Shown piece by piece: positions 53,885 to 61,847 of a stretch of 64,000 nucleotides of DNA. The position numbers and the translations under genes are program-made. Location: the NCBI RefSeq assembly GCF_004014875.1, contig NZ_CP034929.1, positions 1,860,001-1,924,000 of the forward strand, given 5' to 3'. The stretch comes from Nocardioides yefusunii (lineage in GTDB: Bacteria; Actinomycetota; Actinomycetes; Propionibacteriales; Nocardioidaceae). The notes under the pieces were generated by a model that ran no database searches, was not told where the DNA came from, and saw only the letters and a program-made list of their open reading frames with translations. Every line of letters starts with the position of its first letter. The first letter of the stretch is position 1.

Positions 53885-53912
53885 GACGCGTCCCGGGCCC
53901 TCGCTGCTGTGA

Positions 53913-55079
53913 TCAGAGACCGAGGTCGCGACCCACGATCTCCTTCATGATCTCGGTCGTGCCGCCGTAGATCGTCGTGATCCGGGAGTCAAGGTAGTCA
54001 TTGGCGATCCGGTACTCGAGCATGTAGCCGTACCCACCGTGCAACTGCAGGCAACGGTTGACGACGTTCACGTACTGCTCGGTGCAGTGGAACTTCGCTG
54101 CAGCCGCTTCCACAGCGCTGAGCTGACCTTCGGAATGGCGGGCCAGGAGTTCGTCGACGTAGGTCCGGCTCACCCGCACGGCCGTGACCATGTCGGCGAT
54201 CTCGAATCGAGTGTTCTGGAAGTTGCCGATCGGCTTGCCGAACGCCTTGCGGGTACGGACGTACTCCAGGGTCCGCTCCAGAACGCCTTCACAGGACGCC
54301 ACGGCGTTGGCCGCGATGGAGATCCGCTCCTGCGGGAGGTTGCGCATGAGACCGATGAACCCGTCACCCTCGTTGCCGAGCAGGTTGGCGGCCGGCACCC
54401 GGACGTCGGTGAAGAAGAGTTCGCTGGTGTCCTGGGCATGGAGGCCGACCTTCTCCAGGTTGCGGCCACGACTGAAGCCCTCACTGTCGGCCTCGATCAC
54501 GATCAGGCTGAGCCCCTTGTGGGGATCAGCACTCGTGCGAACCGCGGTCACCACGAGGTCGGCGTTCTGACCGTTGGAGATGAACACCTTCGACCCGTTG
54601 ACGACGTACTCGTCGCCGTCACGGACCGCAGAGGTGGCGATACCGGCCAGGTCACTGCCGGTACCGGGCTCGGTCATCGCGACGGCGGTGATGAGCTCGC
54701 CACTCGCGATCCCGGGCAGCCAGCGGGCCTTCTGCTCGTCGTTGGTGAGCTCGGTGAAGTACGGGATCACGATGTCACTGGAGAGGCCGATGCCTGCCAT
54801 GCCCGAGGAGACCGGGTTGCGGGAGAACTCTTCGCCGATGACGGCGTTGAACCGGAAGTCGGTGATACCGGCGCCGCCGTACTCCTCGGGGATGTTGAAC
54901 CCCAGGAGACCAGCTGCCGCCGCTTCGGCGAAGAGCCAGCGCTCGACCTTTCCCTCCTTGTCCCACTTCTCTGCATTGGGCGCGGCGTGCTTGGCGACGA
55001 AGGCCCGCACTGTCTCGCGCAGGGCCTCGTGGTCCTCGTCGTACAGGCTCCGGTGCGGTGAAACCACTCCACTGGTCAT
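53913..55079 (-). CDS. Acyl-CoA dehydrogenase (isovaleryl-CoA dehydrogenase-like active site)
   Basis: This 388-residue flavoprotein has MTEPGTGSDLAGIATSA and KVFISNGQNADL. The usual catalytic Glu near the C terminus is Gly here (IYGGTTEI). A Glu sits instead in LPQERISIA, the position used in isovaleryl-CoA-type enzymes, so activity is expected, perhaps on branched acyl-CoA. That would fit methyl-branched polyisoprene-derived acids. GAGGAA precedes the ATG. It follows the DUF4334 gene by 45 bases and ends 10 bases from the IS-split terminator. Confidence 0.92.
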   Translation of the reverse strand: MTSGVVSPHRSLYDEDHEALRETVRAFVAKHAAPNAEKWDKEGKVERWLFAEAAAAGLLGFNIPEEYGGAGITDFRFNAVIGEEFSRNPVSSGMAGIGLSSDIVIPYFTELTNDEQKARWLPGIASGELITAVAMTEPGTGSDLAGIATSAVRDGDEYVVNGSKVFISNGQNADLVVTAVRTSADPHKGLSLIVIEADSEGFSRGRNLEKVGLHAQDTSELFFTDVRVPAANLLGNEGDGFIGLMRNLPQERISIAANAVASCEGVLERTLEYVRTRKAFGKPIGNFQNTRFEIADMVTAVRVSRTYVDELLARHSEGQLSAVEAAAAKFHCTEQYVNVVNRCLQLHGGYGYMLEYRIANDYLDSRITTIYGGTTEIMKEIVGRDLGL

Positions 55080-55124
55080 CGTGTCGTTCCTCTTTTCCTG
55101 TCGAATTCGTGGTGCCCGTGGCGT

Positions 55125-55598
55125 TCAGTCACGCTCGAGGCCGAACCAGAAGTGGCGCCCTCGGTCGAGCACCCACCTGGCCTTTCCGTTCATCACACCC
55201 ATGAGGGTCCGGTCGTCGACGCGTTTGAAGTGGTCAATCACCGCCTGCCCGTCGTAGACCATCGAAGCGGTCACCTGCCCCCGGAACTCGATGTTCCACA
55301 GGCTGGCCTCCCCCCGGCCGGCAGCGACGTCGGAGAAGAGTTCCCCGTCCTCACCCCGGCACACCATCGGCTTGACGTCGTCAAGGGCGTCGAACCGCTT
55401 GCCGTACCAGCGCGCGCCGTCCAGCAGCGCATGCACGCGGTGGCCGGTGTCGAAGGCGAAACCACGCCACTGACCGAGGATCTCCTCGGGCCGGACGGTC
55501 TCGAGTGCGTCCCAGATCTCCTCGAGGTTATCGTGGACCGCGGGGCCCTCTGCCTCACGGATGATCCCGAACCGAGCGGCGGCCTGGATCGCGTTCAC
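55125..55598 (-). CDS. GXWXG/DUF4334 domain protein
   Basis: This 157-residue soluble protein has the GXWXG motif as GQWRGFAFDTG (about 45-55). A C-terminal DUF4334 block follows, MVYDGQAVIDHFKRVDDRTLMGVMNGK. The biochemical role is unknown; such genes often lie in lipid and hydrocarbon degradation clusters. The GTG at 55598 overlaps the aldehyde dehydrogenase stop (GTGA), so the two genes are one operon. Confidence 0.85.
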   Translation of the reverse strand: MNAIQAAARFGIIREAEGPAVHDNLEEIWDALETVRPEEILGQWRGFAFDTGHRVHALLDGARWYGKRFDALDDVKPMVCRGEDGELFSDVAAGRGEASLWNIEFRGQVTASMVYDGQAVIDHFKRVDDRTLMGVMNGKARWVLDRGRHFWFGLERD

Positions 55599-57253
55599 CT
55601 CAGGCCGATCCTCTTCATCAGCCCCAACTGCTTGGTGGTGGCGTGGACGAAACGCTCGACCGACGAGCCGGGCGGCGGCCCGAGCGGCATCCACCGCTGG
55701 CGGGCGACGGTCTGTGCGTCGGTGTACTTCCGGATCCCCTCGGCCCCGTGGCGGCGGCCCAGTCCGCTGTCCCCCATGCCGCCCATCCCGGCCTCGACGC
55801 TTCCGGCGGCAGCCGCGGCACCGTCGTTGATGTTGACCGCACCGGCACGGATCCTGAGCGCGAGAGCTTCAGCGGCACGCACGTCCTTGCCCCAGATCGA
55901 GGCCGACAGCCCGTAGCTGCCACGGTTGGCCTGGGCGACCGCGTCGTCGTCGTCGCGAAAGCTGTACAGCGACACCACCGGCCCGAAGGTCTCCTCGTCG
56001 TACACCTTCATGTCCGCAGTGACGCCTTCGAGCACGGTGAGCTCATGGAACAGAGGACCGACGTCGGGGCGCGCTCGGCCGCCGGACAGCAGCGACGCAC
56101 CTCGCTCCACCGCGTCGCGCACGTGCTCGGCCACGGTCGCCAACTGCTCCGTCGAGGTCAGGGAGCCGACCTCGACGTCATAGTCATAGGCCGCCCCCAG
56201 GCGCATCGCCTCGACGGCTGCCACGAACTCGTGCTTGAACTCGTCATAAACGTTCTCGTGGACGTGGATCCGCTCGACGTGGATGCACATCTGACCGGTG
56301 TTGGCGAAGGCGGCGTTCGCAGCCCCGTGGGCTGCCGCGACCAGGTCGGCGTCGGCACGCACGAGGAGCGGATTCTTGCCCCCGAGTTCGAGGGAGGCAC
56401 CGATCAACCGCTCACCGGCCTGCGCCCCGAGCCGTCGCCCCGTGGCCGTCGACCCCGTGAACATGATGAAGTCGGCGGCCTCCACGATCGCCGCACCGGT
56501 GACGCCCCCGGCTCCTGTGACCACCTGCCACACGTCGTCGGGTAGTCCGGCTCGTGCCATCAGGTCGCGCGTCCAGAGCAGGGTGAGCGGCGTCTGGCTG
56601 TCCGCCTTGGAGACGACGGCGTTGCCCGCCAGGAGCGCGGGCAGCACGTCGCCGACACCGAGGTAGAGGGGGTAGTTCCAGGGCGAGATGACACCGATGA
56701 CGCCCTTGGGCACCCGGAGTTCCTTGACCACCGTGGCGCCGGGCACCATGCCGCGACGCTTCTGTGGCGCCAGGTAGTGCTCTGCCCGACGTCCGTAGTG
56801 GCGGGCCAGGGCGGCAACCTGGCCGATCTCCTGCCAGGCCGAGAAGCGTGCTTTGCCGGTCTCCCACTGGATGAGGTCGATCACCTCGTCCTGTTCGGCC
56901 AGCAGCAGGTCGTGGAACCGCAGGGCGATCTCCGCTCTTTCCCGGAAGGGGGTGCGGGCCCAGTCCGCGTGTGCGGCCCGAGCGCTGCGTACCGCGTCGG
57001 TGACGTCGACGGTGGTGCTCACGGGGACGGCTGCGGTGGGTTCGAGGGTCCACGGCGCCAGGCCCGTCTGGGACCCGACCGGCGCGTCCGGGTCTGCGCC
57101 CTGCCTCACCCAGCTGGTCCACCGGGCAACACGGGAGTCCGAGACCCACGTCGGCCGGACGGAACCGACCTCGTTCGACGTCCGGGGGGCGGTCGGTCCG
57201 ACACCGGACTCCACCTCGGCGGGAGCCCCGGGGGCAGCGGTCTCTGCGGTCAT
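55595..57253 (-). CDS. Aldehyde dehydrogenase (succinic-semialdehyde dehydrogenase-like)
   Basis: This 552-residue NAD(P)-dependent aldehyde dehydrogenase has catalytic C323 (NTGQMCIHVERI), general base E289 (LELGGKNP), ISPWNYPLYL at the cofactor site and the GSTATGRRLGAQAGERL loop. A 70-residue polar N-terminal extension precedes the core. It is divergent from the lcp gene across 240 bases. Oxidation of the aldehyde ends made by Lcp cleavage of polyisoprene is a natural role, inferred from location. Confidence 0.92.
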   Translation of the reverse strand: MTAETAAPGAPAEVESGVGPTAPRTSNEVGSVRPTWVSDSRVARWTSWVRQGADPDAPVGSQTGLAPWTLEPTAAVPVSTTVDVTDAVRSARAAHADWARTPFRERAEIALRFHDLLLAEQDEVIDLIQWETGKARFSAWQEIGQVAALARHYGRRAEHYLAPQKRRGMVPGATVVKELRVPKGVIGVISPWNYPLYLGVGDVLPALLAGNAVVSKADSQTPLTLLWTRDLMARAGLPDDVWQVVTGAGGVTGAAIVEAADFIMFTGSTATGRRLGAQAGERLIGASLELGGKNPLLVRADADLVAAAHGAANAAFANTGQMCIHVERIHVHENVYDEFKHEFVAAVEAMRLGAAYDYDVEVGSLTSTEQLATVAEHVRDAVERGASLLSGGRARPDVGPLFHELTVLEGVTADMKVYDEETFGPVVSLYSFRDDDDAVAQANRGSYGLSASIWGKDVRAAEALALRIRAGAVNINDGAAAAAGSVEAGMGGMGDSGLGRRHGAEGIRKYTDAQTVARQRWMPLGPPPGSSVERFVHATTKQLGLMKRIGLR

Positions 57254-57393
57254 CAGGTGGCTCCTGGCTCGGCGACGGGGCAGTGACGCGGCAGCGTCAT
57301 GCCGTCACGTCATGCCGTGGACGCTAGGACCAGGGAGATCAATAAGTCAACGTCCACATCTGGGCCTTGCCAACCGTGAACGCCGCTCCCTAT

Positions 57394-57409
57394 GTTAATC
57401 GGGAATCAC
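57394..57409. promoter_or_regulatory. Operator-like sequence upstream of lcp
   Basis: GTTAATCGGGAATCAC is an imperfect inverted repeat, 85 bases before the lcp ATG in the divergent gap to the aldehyde dehydrogenase gene. The same 16 bases (one difference) occur on the other strand at 60075-60090 before the acyl-CoA synthetase gene. Confidence 0.6.
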
Positions 57410-57493
57410 ACCAGTTCGGGCGCCCCGCGACATCACGTGCCTCTGTGCCTCCTGAGCTCGTCGACGTGGCCCCTCTCTCGGAACGGAACAGCA

Positions 57494-58705
57494 ATGACCG
57501 AAGTGAGCAGACGCAACATGTTGTCCCTCGGCACCGCCCTCGGGCTGGGTGCCACAATGGCCCCCGGCGCAGCGTGGGCCTGGGACTCCCAGGGATCCTT
57601 GGCGGGCAACGCCTACGCAGGCCAGACCAACGACCCGAACTGGATCTGGGACGACGAGATCGACCAGATCATGGCCGACGTCATCCAGAACGGTCAGGTC
57701 TCCCAGACCAACCGCGCCATGGAGAAGTGGGTCAACAACCGCGACACCGTCCCCACCGGCATCCCGGATCCCCTGCGGGGCTGGATCGCCGACAACGCCA
57801 AGCTGCCCAGCTGGGCGGACAAGAAGATGCTGACCCACTCGACCGACGTGAACCGGCGCCTGGACACGCACCTGTTCATCCTCTACGGCATCGGCGGCGG
57901 ACTGATGTCCACCGTCATCCCGCGCGAAGCACGCTCGGTGTACTGGTCCAAGGGCGGCTCCGACATGCAGGACCGCGCGGCCAAGACCTTCTCGTTCGGC
58001 TACGACCTCGCCCAGATCGGAGCGTTCGACCCGGGCGGCCAGTTCCTCGTCACCGCCACCAAGACGCGCATGGTGCACTCGGCCGTGCGTCACCTGCTTC
58101 CCCAGTCCCCGCACTGGCGCGCCGCCGCCGACGAGACCATCCCGATCTCGAACGCCGACATCCTGGTCACCTACCACTCGACCGGCACCTACGCCCGCAC
58201 CAAGCTGCGCAGCTGGGGATTCCTGCAGAACCGGAAGGACGACGAGGCGTTCCTGCACTCCTGGCAGGTCGCACTGCACATGCTCGGCGTCCAGGAGCAG
58301 TTCATCCCCGAGTCGTGGGCGGACGCCGAGGAGCAGTCCCGCCACGTCCTGACTCCGATCCTCGCCCCGACGGTGGAGGGCCGCGACCTCGCCGAGCAGC
58401 TCCTCCAGATGCCTCGCTCCATCGACGCCGGGCTCACCCGCGGACTGCTCAACGAATTCGCGCGCTACCTGCTGAGCGACCAGATCGGTGACTGGCTCAA
58501 CCTCAGGCGCGACTACGCCGCAGCCGCGCTCCTCCGGGTCGCATGGCCCACCTACATGGCTTTCCGCCGCGGAACCATCCCGTTCCTGCCGCTGTCCTAC
58601 TACGCTCTCGACCAGTTCATCCGGGCGTTCGGCATGGCCTTCCTCAACAAGGGCCAGAGCACCCAGACGACTCTCATCACCCTGCCGGAGACGAACCGCG
58701 TCTGA
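57494..58705 (+). CDS. lcp: Latex-clearing protein Lcp (rubber oxygenase, DUF2236/MpaB family)
   Basis: This secreted b-type cytochrome oxidatively cleaves cis-1,4-polyisoprene to oligo-isoprenoid keto-aldehydes. The 403 residues begin with a Tat signal (SRRNMLSLGTALGLGA) and enter an Lcp-type sequence (NWIWDDEIDQIMADVI, MLGVQEQFIPESW). The residues important in Lcp of Streptomyces K30 (E148, R164, K167, T168, H198) correspond to E145, R161, K164, T165 and H195, a constant offset of three. The ATG at 57494 gives a proper Tat leader. It is divergent from the aldehyde dehydrogenase and convergent with the double TetR gene. Confidence 0.88.
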   Translation: MTEVSRRNMLSLGTALGLGATMAPGAAWAWDSQGSLAGNAYAGQTNDPNWIWDDEIDQIMADVIQNGQVSQTNRAMEKWVNNRDTVPTGIPDPLRGWIADNAKLPSWADKKMLTHSTDVNRRLDTHLFILYGIGGGLMSTVIPREARSVYWSKGGSDMQDRAAKTFSFGYDLAQIGAFDPGGQFLVTATKTRMVHSAVRHLLPQSPHWRAAADETIPISNADILVTYHSTGTYARTKLRSWGFLQNRKDDEAFLHSWQVALHMLGVQEQFIPESWADAEEQSRHVLTPILAPTVEGRDLAEQLLQMPRSIDAGLTRGLLNEFARYLLSDQIGDWLNLRRDYAAAALLRVAWPTYMAFRRGTIPFLPLSYYALDQFIRAFGMAFLNKGQSTQTTLITLPETNRV

Positions 58706-58733
58706 CCGCCAGGATTCTGCACCGCACCCAGAG

Positions 58734-58760
58734 CAGGGGCACGGCGATCCCGTGCCCCTG
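58734..58760. terminator. Bidirectional terminator between lcp and the TetR gene
   Basis: CAGGGGCACGG (58734-58744) pairs perfectly with CCGTGCCCCTG (58750-58760), between convergent stops at 58705 and 58776. Confidence 0.85.
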
Positions 58761-58775
58761 TCCTGCGCATGCTGC

Positions 58776-59963
58776 TCAGGCGGCGATGCCGAGCGCAGCC
58801 AGGACCAGAGCGGTGACGGCGTCACGGTGCGCCGGCGTGTCCTCCCAACGGAGGTGGCGGCCTGACTCCACCACGACACCGAAGCCGGCGTGGGCCAATG
58901 TCCGCGCCTGGCGCGGCTCGAGCTCGGGACGCGCCTGCGCCAGCAACTGCTCCCAGAGCGAGACGTGCTCGCGCTGGGCCAGCCGAACCGGACGCTGAAG
59001 GTCGGCGGGCAGGCCGATGATCTCGGCCTCGGCCACACTGCGCAGCGCGCTGTCCTCGAAGCTGTAGGCCACGTAGGTCGAGACCAGGGCAACCAACGAG
59101 GCGTGAGCCCCTGTGAGCCCTTCACTCCGCACGGCGTGCAGGGACTGGGCCACGGCATGCTCAAGGAAGGCGGCTGCCTGCAGGCATGCCGCCGCAAGGA
59201 TGTCCGCCTTGACCGGGTAGTGCCGATAGATGGCCGAGGAGCCCATGCCAAGCTCTCCGGCGATCTGCCCCATGCTGACGTTGTGGTATCCGTGCTCGGC
59301 GAACAACGGGATGGCGACGCCGAGGATCTCCCCGCGGCGTCCGCGCGGATCCTGGCGCTGCGGGAGCACCACCACGGACGCCGACGCCGGCACCGTCGAG
59401 AGATCAGCCGACGCCACCCGGTCCGCGGCTCCGCAGAGAAGTTCCACGGCCTTTCCACGCGCGAACGGTGTGCGGTGCTGGGTGATCGAGCCGATCGCGC
59501 CGAGCGCGGCGTTCGCGCGCAGCAGGATCTCGGGGCCGGGGTGTTCACGCGCCACTGCGTGAGCGGTGGCGTCGACTAGGACACCGAACTTGGTCCGCAA
59601 GCCCGCGCGGTCCTCGGCCTCCAGGTAACGCGACTCCCACCGGTAGAGACCACCTGAGGCCCGGTTGCCCAAGGTGACCTCGGCCAGCGCAGGGAGGAGT
59701 TCGCCCAGACCCTCGGGGCGGGGGTCGAGTTCGAGCACCTCGAGCAGGTCGTCGACCATGCGGTTGGCACACTGCGCGAACAGTGCGTACTTGTTCGGGA
59801 AGTGCCGGTAGAGCGCAGCCGCGGTGATGCCCACCTTCGCGGCGACCTCCTCCATCGACGCCCCGTGGTAGCCGCGCTCACTGAAGACGGGGCCGGCCGC
59901 ATCGACGACCATCTGGCGTCGATTGCGGGGGCGCCGACGCACGGGCGTCTCCTTGAGCGTCAT
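58776..59963 (-). CDS. Tandem TetR-family regulator (two complete TetR units)
   Basis: These 395 residues hold two TetR DNA-binding domains: SMEEVAAKVGITAAALYRHFPNK (about 35-57) and SMGQIAGELGMGSSAIYRHYPVK (about 230-250), each followed by an alpha-helical ligand domain. A single chain could thus bind like a dimer. The ATG at 59963 follows AGGAGG. It is divergent from the acyl-CoA synthetase gene and beside lcp. A TetR regulator (LcpR) is known for lcp in Gordonia polyisoprenivorans, so control of this locus is a reasonable inference. Confidence 0.88.
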   Translation of the reverse strand: MTLKETPVRRRPRNRRQMVVDAAGPVFSERGYHGASMEEVAAKVGITAAALYRHFPNKYALFAQCANRMVDDLLEVLELDPRPEGLGELLPALAEVTLGNRASGGLYRWESRYLEAEDRAGLRTKFGVLVDATAHAVAREHPGPEILLRANAALGAIGSITQHRTPFARGKAVELLCGAADRVASADLSTVPASASVVVLPQRQDPRGRRGEILGVAIPLFAEHGYHNVSMGQIAGELGMGSSAIYRHYPVKADILAAACLQAAAFLEHAVAQSLHAVRSEGLTGAHASLVALVSTYVAYSFEDSALRSVAEAEIIGLPADLQRPVRLAQREHVSLWEQLLAQARPELEPRQARTLAHAGFGVVVESGRHLRWEDTPAHRDAVTALVLAALGIAA

Positions 59964-60074
59964 GGAGTCCTCCTGATCGATCAGCCGTGCCTCGCACGGC
60001 AAGAGGGCAAGTCAATCACGGATCCGAAGAAGTTCGACGTGCAAGCACACCCGTGACACCGGGTTCACAAAAAT

Positions 60075-60090
60075 GTGATTCCTGATTAAC
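60075..60090. promoter_or_regulatory. Operator-like sequence upstream of the acyl-CoA synthetase gene
   Basis: GTGATTCCTGATTAAC is the reverse complement of the lcp upstream site with one change. It lies between the divergent TetR and acyl-CoA synthetase genes, 80 bases before the latter, and is the likely binding site of the tandem TetR regulator. Confidence 0.6.
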
Positions 60091-60169
60091 TAAAGCCTTC
60101 CCGGAAGGTGTGACCCACGGCATACTCCTCACCACGACCAGCCCGCGTACGCAGCTCGAGGAGTGACGC

Positions 60170-61756
60170 ATGACCACCACCGACACAGCCCCTGCATGGA
60201 GTTTTCGCAACCACTGGATGGCCCACACCGCCACCCACGCCGCCATGCGTGGCGACAGCACCGCCCTCAAGTTCCGCGGGCAGGTCACGACGTGGTCCGA
60301 CTTGGACGACCGCGTCCGGCGCGGGGCCTCCGCACTGCGAGCCTCGGGGGTCGACGCCGGCGACCGGGTCGCACTGCTCACCCTCAACCACCCCTGGTTC
60401 GTGGAGACGGTCTTCGCCGCGAACACGCTGGGCGCCATGGCCGTGCCGCTCAACTTCCGGCTCGCTCCCCCGGAACTCGACTACATCCTCAGTGACTCCG
60501 CACCGTCGGCGATCTTCGTCGACGCCCCACTCCTGCCGCTCCTCAAGGCCGCCCCGCACTCCGCCGCGATCCCGACCGTCGTCGTCTTCGGCGACGTCGA
60601 CCTCAGTTCAGAGGCCCCGAACGTCCACGCCTACGAGGAGTTCATCGCCGCCCACGAGCCGATCGACCCTCCCGACGTCTCCGAGGGGGCGACGGCTCTG
60701 ATCATGTACACCTCCGGCACCACGGGCCGACCGAAGGGGGCGATGCTGTCGCACCGCAACATGCAGATCCAGGCCCTCACCTGCATCCGCGCCAACGGCA
60801 TGGTCGACGAGTCCGACGTGGGTTTCCTGACCGCCCCGTTCTTCCACATCGCCGGGCTCGGTTCGATCGTGGCCAACATCGTCCTGGGCGTCCCGACCGT
60901 GATCCATCCGCTGGGCGCCTTCGACCCGGCAGCCGTGCTCGACGCCTACGAGGAGGAGGGAGCGACCATCGTCTTCAACGTCCCGATGCAGTGGGACCTC
61001 ATCTGTGCCCAGCCCGGCATCGCCGAGCGCAACCTCAAGCTCCGCATCATCAGCTGGGGTGCTGCTCCGGCCAGCGATGCCACCCTGCGCGCCATGGCAC
61101 GCACCTTCCCCGAGGCCCGCAACGTGGCAGTCTTCGGCCAGACGGAGACCTCCCCGATCACCTGCGTGCTGAACGGTGAGGACGCGCTGACCAAGCTGGG
61201 TTCGGTGGGCCGCCCCATCCCCACCATCCAGTACCGCATCGTCGACGAACTCATGAACGACGTCGCCCCTGGCGAGATCGGCGAGATCGTCTACCGCGGC
61301 CCCACCGTCATGCAGGGCTACTGGAACAAGCCGAACGAGACCGCAGCGGCGTTCGCCGGTGGTTGGTTCCACTCCGGCGACCTCGTCAAGCAGGACCCGG
61401 ACGGCTTCGTCTGGGTGGTCGACCGCAAGAAGGACATGATCATCTCCGGCGGCGAGAACATCTACTGCGCCGAGGTCGAGAACGCGATCGCCAACCACCC
61501 GGCCGTGCGCGAGGTCGCGGTGATCGGACGCGAGGACGAGAAGTGGGGCCAGGTCCCCGTCGCAGTCGTCTCGATCGCCCCTGAGACCACGCTCACCCTC
61601 GAGGAACTCCACGAGAGCCTGCGCGGCTCGTTGGCCTCGTACAAGCTGCCCAAGGACCTCGTCGTGCTCCCCGAACTCCCCCGCAATGCCGGCGGCAAGA
61701 TCCTCAAGGGAACGCTGCGCGAGCAGGACCGGACCCTGGCGCCTCAGGGCGCATGA
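60170..61756 (+). CDS. Acyl-CoA synthetase (FadD-like, AMP-forming)
   Basis: This 528-residue ANL-superfamily ligase has P-loop Y180TSGTTGRPKG, A5-type VFGQTETSP, A8 region GWFHSGDLVKQDPDGF and DRKKDMIISGGENIY, and the catalytic K510 in NAGGKILKG. It activates a fatty or isoprenoid acid to its CoA thioester for beta-oxidation. The ATG follows CGAGGAG. The shared operator suggests coregulation with lcp, so oligo-isoprenoic acids are a plausible substrate. Confidence 0.92.
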   Translation: MTTTDTAPAWSFRNHWMAHTATHAAMRGDSTALKFRGQVTTWSDLDDRVRRGASALRASGVDAGDRVALLTLNHPWFVETVFAANTLGAMAVPLNFRLAPPELDYILSDSAPSAIFVDAPLLPLLKAAPHSAAIPTVVVFGDVDLSSEAPNVHAYEEFIAAHEPIDPPDVSEGATALIMYTSGTTGRPKGAMLSHRNMQIQALTCIRANGMVDESDVGFLTAPFFHIAGLGSIVANIVLGVPTVIHPLGAFDPAAVLDAYEEEGATIVFNVPMQWDLICAQPGIAERNLKLRIISWGAAPASDATLRAMARTFPEARNVAVFGQTETSPITCVLNGEDALTKLGSVGRPIPTIQYRIVDELMNDVAPGEIGEIVYRGPTVMQGYWNKPNETAAAFAGGWFHSGDLVKQDPDGFVWVVDRKKDMIISGGENIYCAEVENAIANHPAVREVAVIGREDEKWGQVPVAVVSIAPETTLTLEELHESLRGSLASYKLPKDLVVLPELPRNAGGKILKGTLREQDRTLAPQGA

Positions 61757-61769
61757 GTCTCAGGAGCAA

Positions 61770-61843
61770 CGAGGACCCCGAACGACGTCACCGTTGTTCG
61801 GGGTCCTCGCTTGTTCGGGGTCCTCGCTTGTTCGGGGTCCTCG
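61770..61843. terminator. Terminator with a triplicated 3' arm
   Basis: CGAGGACCCCGAAC (61770-61783) can pair with any of three GTTCGGGGTCCTCG copies at 61796, 61813 and 61830, which form a 17-base tandem repeat. It lies between convergent genes ending at 61756 and 61848. Confidence 0.85.
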
Positions 61844-61847
61844 CTGT

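Larger units (their letters stand above)
52374..53903. other. Intrinsic terminator split by the IS30 element
   Basis: The left arm CGAGGGCCCGGGACGC (52374-52389) and the right arm GCGTCCCGGGCCCTCG (53888-53903) are perfect 16-base complements. They now flank the insertion. Joined without the element they form a 16-base stem with loop AGAC between the convergent genes ending at 52358 and 53913. Confidence 0.9.
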
